Source of the DNA: an uncultured bacterium | GTDB lineage: Bacteria > Bacillota > Clostridia > Christensenellales > Borkfalkiaceae | Reading direction: 5' to 3' | NCBI GenBank assembly: GCA_949746255.1 | Contig: CATKAP010000335.1 | Span: 1 to 37,026 of the forward strand | DNA: 37,026 nucleotides | In this document: positions 34,001 through 37,026 of the stretch, in pieces | How the letters are laid out: every line of letters begins with the position of its first letter | Position numbering within the stretch: the first letter of the stretch is position 1 | Notes under the pieces: model-generated | What the model saw: the letters and a program-made list of their open reading frames with translations, nothing else | What the model was told of the DNA's origin: nothing | Database searches by the model: none | Program-made: the position numbers and the translations under genes

Positions 34001-36662
34001 AAAGGACGAATTAGAGTGGATAAAACGCGCTTACGATTTGGAGGAAGCTAAAAAACGCATAATTTCCAATACTAATTTAAGTTCTAATTTTATGAGTTTC
34101 GGCGGATTCAATGAGCAAAAACGTCAGGAGTTTATGCGCCCGTTATACGAATTGCATGCTTTGTGCGCGCAGATTTTTATGGATTACAACGCCGATTCGT
34201 TCAACAGCGTTTGCGTGGCTTCGGCGGAAGGCACGTTAAAACCGCTTATTTCGGGGCTTATCTCAGCGGCGGTTTCGTTTGTAAGAAGCGCCGAATATTA
34301 TCTTAAAACCATTAAGGCGGATAAGTCTGCGTATATAGACGAGGATGTTTTCGAGTGTTACACCGCAAAGTGCACGGCTATTATAGACAACATAGATATG
34401 TTGCCCGCTTGGTGTATATATAAAGCGACGGCAAAGAAGCTTAACGACAGCGGGCTGACGTTTATGACCGACGCTATGGAAAGCGGTAAGATAAACGGGA
34501 AACAAATACTTTCGTCCTTCCGCAAAAACGTTTACCGCAACTTTATTCAGACAAATATGCCCGCCGACGAAAGCCTTGCGGCGTTTTCGGCGAGTATGCT
34601 TGACGAGAGTGCGGCCAATTTTTCAAGACTTCTGGAAGAATTTTCCACGCTTTCGAGAGATAAAATCCGTTCGGAACTTATTTCAAGGCTTCCCGCGCGT
34701 GAAACGGAAGGCAGCCTTGCGTTGGAACTTATGTCGTTCCAACGTCAGATAAAGGGAAATATTCGTTCGCTTAATTTACGTTCGCTGTTTACGGAGATTC
34801 CCGAACTTATGAAAGTTGTCGCGCCGTGCATGCTTATGAGTCCCGGTACGGTTTCACAGTATTTACCAGCCGTACCCGAACTTTTCGATATTGTAATTTT
34901 CGACGAAGCTTCACAGCTGCCCACGTGCGAAGCGGTGCCTTCTCTTGCAAGGGCAAAGAGCGCTATAATAGTCGGAGATCCCAATCAAATGCCTCCCACT
35001 TCGTTCTTTATGGGTACGGGACAGGACGACGACCACCCCGAAGCGGAAGATTTGGAATCGGTGCTTGACGACTGTCTTGCTCTGGGTATACCCGAAAAGC
35101 GGTTGGTATGGCACTACCGTTCGAAACACGAAAGCCTTATCGCATTCTCCAACATAACTTATTATTCCAGCAAATTATGCACGTTCCCTTCGCCCGACGC
35201 AATGGATAGCAAGGTCAGTCTCAGGTATATAGAGAACGGCGTGTATGAACGCGGTTCAACAAAATGCAACAGGGAAGAAGCTGAAGCGTTGGTTGAAGAG
35301 GTCGTGCGCAGACTTAAAGACGAAAAATTATGCCGTTCGAGTATAGGTATAGTAACTTTCAGTACGCCGCAGCAGGTATATTTGGAAAAGCTTTTGGCTA
35401 AGGTGCTCAACAAAAACGGCTTGGAGGAAGCGGCTTACGAGCGCGAGGAGCCGTTGTTTATAAAAAACCTCGAAAACGTACAGGGCGACGAGAGGGACGT
35501 AATACTCTTTTCGGTGTGCTACGGTCCCGATAGGCTGGGCAGAATTTCTTTGAACTTCGGACCGTTAAACCAATTCGGAGGCTGGCGCCGACTCAACGTG
35601 GCGGTATCCAGAGCAAGGGAGGAAATGATAGTATTTTCTTCTATGAGATATTCGATGGTTGATTTATCGCGCACTACATCGCGCGGCGTCGCAGGGCTTA
35701 AAGCCTTTTTGGAATTTGCCGAAAAAGGCAGAGCCAATATTTCCGTAAGGAGCGACGAAATTATAATAAACCGTAACGGCATAGGTAAATTTATTGCCGA
35801 AGAGCTTTCTAACTACGGTTACGAATGCCGTTGCGACGTCGGAGTTTCGGATTTTAAAATTGACGTTGCCGTGTTAGATCCCAAAAACAAACACAACTTT
35901 GTGCTTGCCGTATTGTGCGACGGAGTAAGCCGTTTTTCTGTGAAAGACCGCTTCGTTATGCAGTCGCAGACATTGAAACGCAACAATTGGAACGTTTACA
36001 GGTTATATGCAATCAATTTCTTCAACAATCCAAAGCGTGAAATTAAGAAAATAAAGGACTTTTTGGATAAACTCACCGACGAGGCGAAGCCAACGGTAAG
36101 CAGTTTCAGAAAACCGTATAAAGCGGTTAAAGCGGAAATTAAAAAGGAAGAGCCTTCGTATATTTTAAGCGGCGAAAACGACGCTGAAATAATCAAAACG
36201 ATAAAAGCCGTGGTTTCCGCGGAGGAACCTATTTCAACGCAGTTCCTCTTTAAACGTGTTTTGTCTTTCTACGGGATTATAAAGTACGGAGTAAAATTGG
36301 AAACGAAATTACGTTCGCTTTTAGCTCAGTGTAATTTTTTAAGTTGCGATATGTTAGGCAACGAATATTGGTATAAAAACGATAAGTTCGGCGGATTTGA
36401 CCGTTACAGAGTGGAGGACGGTACAAATTTACGTTCGGTTGAAACCGATTTTACGCCCTACGACGTGATATCGGTCGTAAGGGGAATGCTTATAAGCAGA
36501 GTAAGTATGTATGCCGACGAACTAATACCCGCGGTTTTAAGGGAACTCAGAGCTCCGCGCGTAACCGCGCAACTCTCTTCTATGGTGTCGGATTGTATCG
36601 ACGAGGGGGTTCGCAGGGGATTGTTTATAAGAAGCATATCGGATAAAATATCTTTGGCGTAA
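31041..36662 (+). CDS. Hhe-like DUF4011-helicase-(degenerate Vsr-like)-DUF3320 protein, probable antiphage defence
   Basis: An 1873-residue single-gene helicase. Order: beta-rich N-terminal region (about 1-360); DUF4011 with NWQRRLLDLSMRNNLLNFR (about 367); SF1 helicase with Walker A LHGPPGTGKSQTITNM (about 666), a long coiled insert, Walker B FDIVIFDEASQLP (about 1285), VGDPNQMPP, WHYRSKHESL, ENVQGDERDVILFS (about 1476) and RRLNVAVSRAREEM; a Vsr/MTES_1575-like nuclease fold (about 1570-1670); DUF3320 (about 1710-1763); and a winged-helix-like tail. This is the layout I recall for Hhe, a one-gene antiphage system reported by Gao and colleagues in 2020. In the nuclease part SDFKIDVAVLDP keeps its Asp, but the usual E-C-D-G reads L-C-D-G and the leading Glu helix reads GIGKFIAEEL, so cleavage may be lost. 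ATG 31041 is chosen over GTG 31032 because AGAGGTG at 31028-31034 is its ribosome binding site. Confidence 0.85.
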   Translation: MAVKTKKPVDSIEIEGELLNTVGYATYYCRRPLFTSFKIFNRDTENAGDITVNISGSTQLILPTEIKIEEIPHESSIELSPQNVLNPKFLAELEEKETCDVQVKLTCGKEIICTLTAEVTALPIDCWSGLCGNVEMLSAFVRPKLADCQKIIAEAGLQLKTWGYSSEFTGYSGNDKNGVRNAAASVFTAIRRMNIEREAGNDLSENAVAVDTVKILKDKSATPLELAAFTASCLEAAKLNPVIIIGKEKIAVGVWLYESCFSSSLQDDMQLILKYVSEGVNNLTLFDVDDLFAHKNASYTTSEAHAVAGLQNPVYEICLDVKRCRVGGIFPLPLKVKTAGGYELLKDKQFSYDEKPQEVVDASKYEYVKRASKAANWQRRLLDLSMRNNLLNFRYNRDCLHLMCSDLYSFSEKLDEKDKFTVLPNTTPIKDAVYFGESKDIKSLEELIALEMKSGKIRCLTSAENLTEVATTLLRKSRSAEEEAGAKTLYLALGFLKWKNADEKEDKFAPIVLMPVNLRRMKTQGLLLEPGEGYEVNTTLLEYLKQDFGIDVRGLDGERLSPKEIIAVVRAKTANMKGWMVYEDAYLAQFTFARYAMWADVKNNVQRYAENPLIGSLLTNTNMLAENKICGVDEDDSQPCEVLTPLPCDSAQYSAVAESAKGTTFVLHGPPGTGKSQTITNMIANALHVGKRVLFVAEKQAALQVVKKRLCDIGIGEFCMELHSGKSTDKAEIIRSIENTLALNCETDTEQFEGTGGRIRAVRDGLRAPLEALHKKRRLGVSVYEAILYYLQNKNAPELVNIESTFYDSLTRKKLEECENMLNTAQAAAKECGGVYRSPFSEVKLTEYDEKTKTSVLCAAEVVLAELKHLKNYIGIFLETFNQKISKFTYKKLENLIAVANVLQSDGLKIFFECKEEELYKFYNASLRYDSEVKHWLKYFKTLPSLDKLSEDIEKELDNWGENYRSSRTLLAVLRKINRCSRTPLKEKDELEWIKRAYDLEEAKKRIISNTNLSSNFMSFGGFNEQKRQEFMRPLYELHALCAQIFMDYNADSFNSVCVASAEGTLKPLISGLISAAVSFVRSAEYYLKTIKADKSAYIDEDVFECYTAKCTAIIDNIDMLPAWCIYKATAKKLNDSGLTFMTDAMESGKINGKQILSSFRKNVYRNFIQTNMPADESLAAFSASMLDESAANFSRLLEEFSTLSRDKIRSELISRLPARETEGSLALELMSFQRQIKGNIRSLNLRSLFTEIPELMKVVAPCMLMSPGTVSQYLPAVPELFDIVIFDEASQLPTCEAVPSLARAKSAIIVGDPNQMPPTSFFMGTGQDDDHPEAEDLESVLDDCLALGIPEKRLVWHYRSKHESLIAFSNITYYSSKLCTFPSPDAMDSKVSLRYIENGVYERGSTKCNREEAEALVEEVVRRLKDEKLCRSSIGIVTFSTPQQVYLEKLLAKVLNKNGLEEAAYEREEPLFIKNLENVQGDERDVILFSVCYGPDRLGRISLNFGPLNQFGGWRRLNVAVSRAREEMIVFSSMRYSMVDLSRTTSRGVAGLKAFLEFAEKGRANISVRSDEIIINRNGIGKFIAEELSNYGYECRCDVGVSDFKIDVAVLDPKNKHNFVLAVLCDGVSRFSVKDRFVMQSQTLKRNNWNVYRLYAINFFNNPKREIKKIKDFLDKLTDEAKPTVSSFRKPYKAVKAEIKKEEPSYILSGENDAEIIKTIKAVVSAEEPISTQFLFKRVLSFYGIIKYGVKLETKLRSLLAQCNFLSCDMLGNEYWYKNDKFGGFDRYRVEDGTNLRSVETDFTPYDVISVVRGMLISRVSMYADELIPAVLRELRAPRVTAQLSSMVSDCIDEGVRRGLFIRSISDKISLA

Positions 36663-36736
36663 TATAAAAACAGCGCGGAAGCATTAAAACGCATTTCCCA
36701 AAGGGAGTTAAAAACTTAATTTTTAAGAGATGACAG

Positions 36737-36771
36737 AAAGCTCTCGAACAAAATGTTCGAGAGCTTTTAAC
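36737..36771 (+). terminator. Strong terminator after the giant helicase gene
   Basis: Fourteen paired bases, AAAGCTCTCGAACA with TGTTCGAGAGCTTT (36737-36750 and 36754-36767), AAA loop, followed by TAACT. It also ends the convergent minus-strand gene, since the A-run on the left becomes a T-run when read from the other side. Confidence 0.85.
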
Positions 36772-36800
36772 TACTCATTAATAGAAAAATAAATTGAAAT

Positions 36801-37025
36801 TTAGTTGTTGCTATCGATGTGCGGCTCGTCAAATAATATTTTCAAGTCTATGACTTTGCAATCGTATCCAACAATTTTTAACCTATTTAGTCCTTTAGTT
36901 AAAGAAACGATTTTTGTCGTTGTTAGTACATTGGAATTGTTTTGTAAACGTTCTATTAAGACGGTTATGTCATTATTGCTATCAATAAATACAACTTTTG
37001 CATTTCCGCTTTTAATATTCAAATC
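36801..37025 (-). CDS. C-terminal end of an unrecognised AT-rich gene (partial)
   Basis: On the minus strand the frame is open from the right edge to a TAA at 36801-36803, giving about 75 residues. No ATG is present; a TTG near the edge is probably internal, so the gene starts outside the window. The sequence (KVVFIDSNNDITVLIERL, TTTKIVSLTKGLNRLKIVGYDCKVIDLKILFDEP) looks like alternating strands, as in small surface or ligand-binding domains, but no family is recognised. By hand count 36841-36960 is only about 29% GC, clearly below the neighbours. That base use may point to transferred DNA. Confidence 0.5.
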   Translation of the reverse strand, partial: DLNIKSGNAKVVFIDSNNDITVLIERLQNNSNVLTTTKIVSLTKGLNRLKIVGYDCKVIDLKILFDEPHIDSNN

Positions 37026-37026
37026 A

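Overview
The window looks like a chromosomal segment from an endospore-forming member of the Clostridia (Bacillota). The evidence is the spoIIGA-sigE-sigG order at the left edge, a YlmC/YmxH-type sporulation gene, a DUF421+DUF4363 pair, AGGAGG-type ribosome binding sites, clear TTGACA/TATAAT promoters and a moderate base composition (low-to-mid 40s % GC by eye). The order or genus cannot be fixed from this sequence alone. No rRNA, tRNA, CRISPR array, transposase or integrase was seen.

Layout. (1) 1-1.7 kb: end of spoIIGA, then sigE and sigG, the mother-cell and forespore sigma factors. (2) 1.7-8.5 kb: a lineage-specific block. It holds an AgrC/AgrA-like histidine kinase and LytTR response regulator, a small lipoprotein, and a 1026-residue GH3 glycosidase with swapped domain order and a membrane anchor at each end. 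LytTR-type 9-bp boxes spaced by 21 bp or multiples of it lie before the kinase gene and before the GH3 gene, so the two may form one regulon. A decayed response-regulator gene with intact promoter and terminator follows. (3) 8.5-10.9 kb: a MarR regulator with a perfect operator palindrome at its own start site, overlapping a DegV fatty-acid-binding gene; then a CvpA-like membrane protein and ylmC. In B. subtilis ylmC lies close to sigG, so block 2 and the genes up to ylmC look like an insertion into an old sporulation neighbourhood. (4) 10.9-12.0 kb, minus strand: DUF421 and DUF4363.

(5) 12.0-15.3 kb: a compact folate operon folC-folE-folP-folBK with overlapping genes and a FolB-FolK fusion. 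(6) 15.5-24.1 kb: Ppx/GppA-HD, Maf, a degenerate MreB-like protein, LepA, a rhomboid protease (minus), a one-domain MGMT, HemW, a DUF1848 gene that has lost its middle, and a lipoprotein (minus). (7) 24.1-28.4 kb: guanine nucleotide synthesis (guaB, guaA) interleaved with two small membrane proteins of unknown role. (8) 28.5-36.8 kb: two large superfamily 1 helicases side by side. One is a HelD-like RNA polymerase-associated ATPase. The other is an 1873-residue DUF4011-helicase-Vsr-like-DUF3320 protein resembling the Hhe antiviral helicase-nuclease, but its nuclease domain seems to have lost acidic catalytic residues. After a strong terminator the sequence turns AT-rich, with the end of an unrecognised minus-strand gene.

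The parts most worth a second look are the LytTR-GH3 regulon, the MarR-DegV operator, the degenerate MreB paralogue, the helicase pair with its altered nuclease, and the many genes that start without a ribosome binding site, several of them directly at a predicted transcription start.
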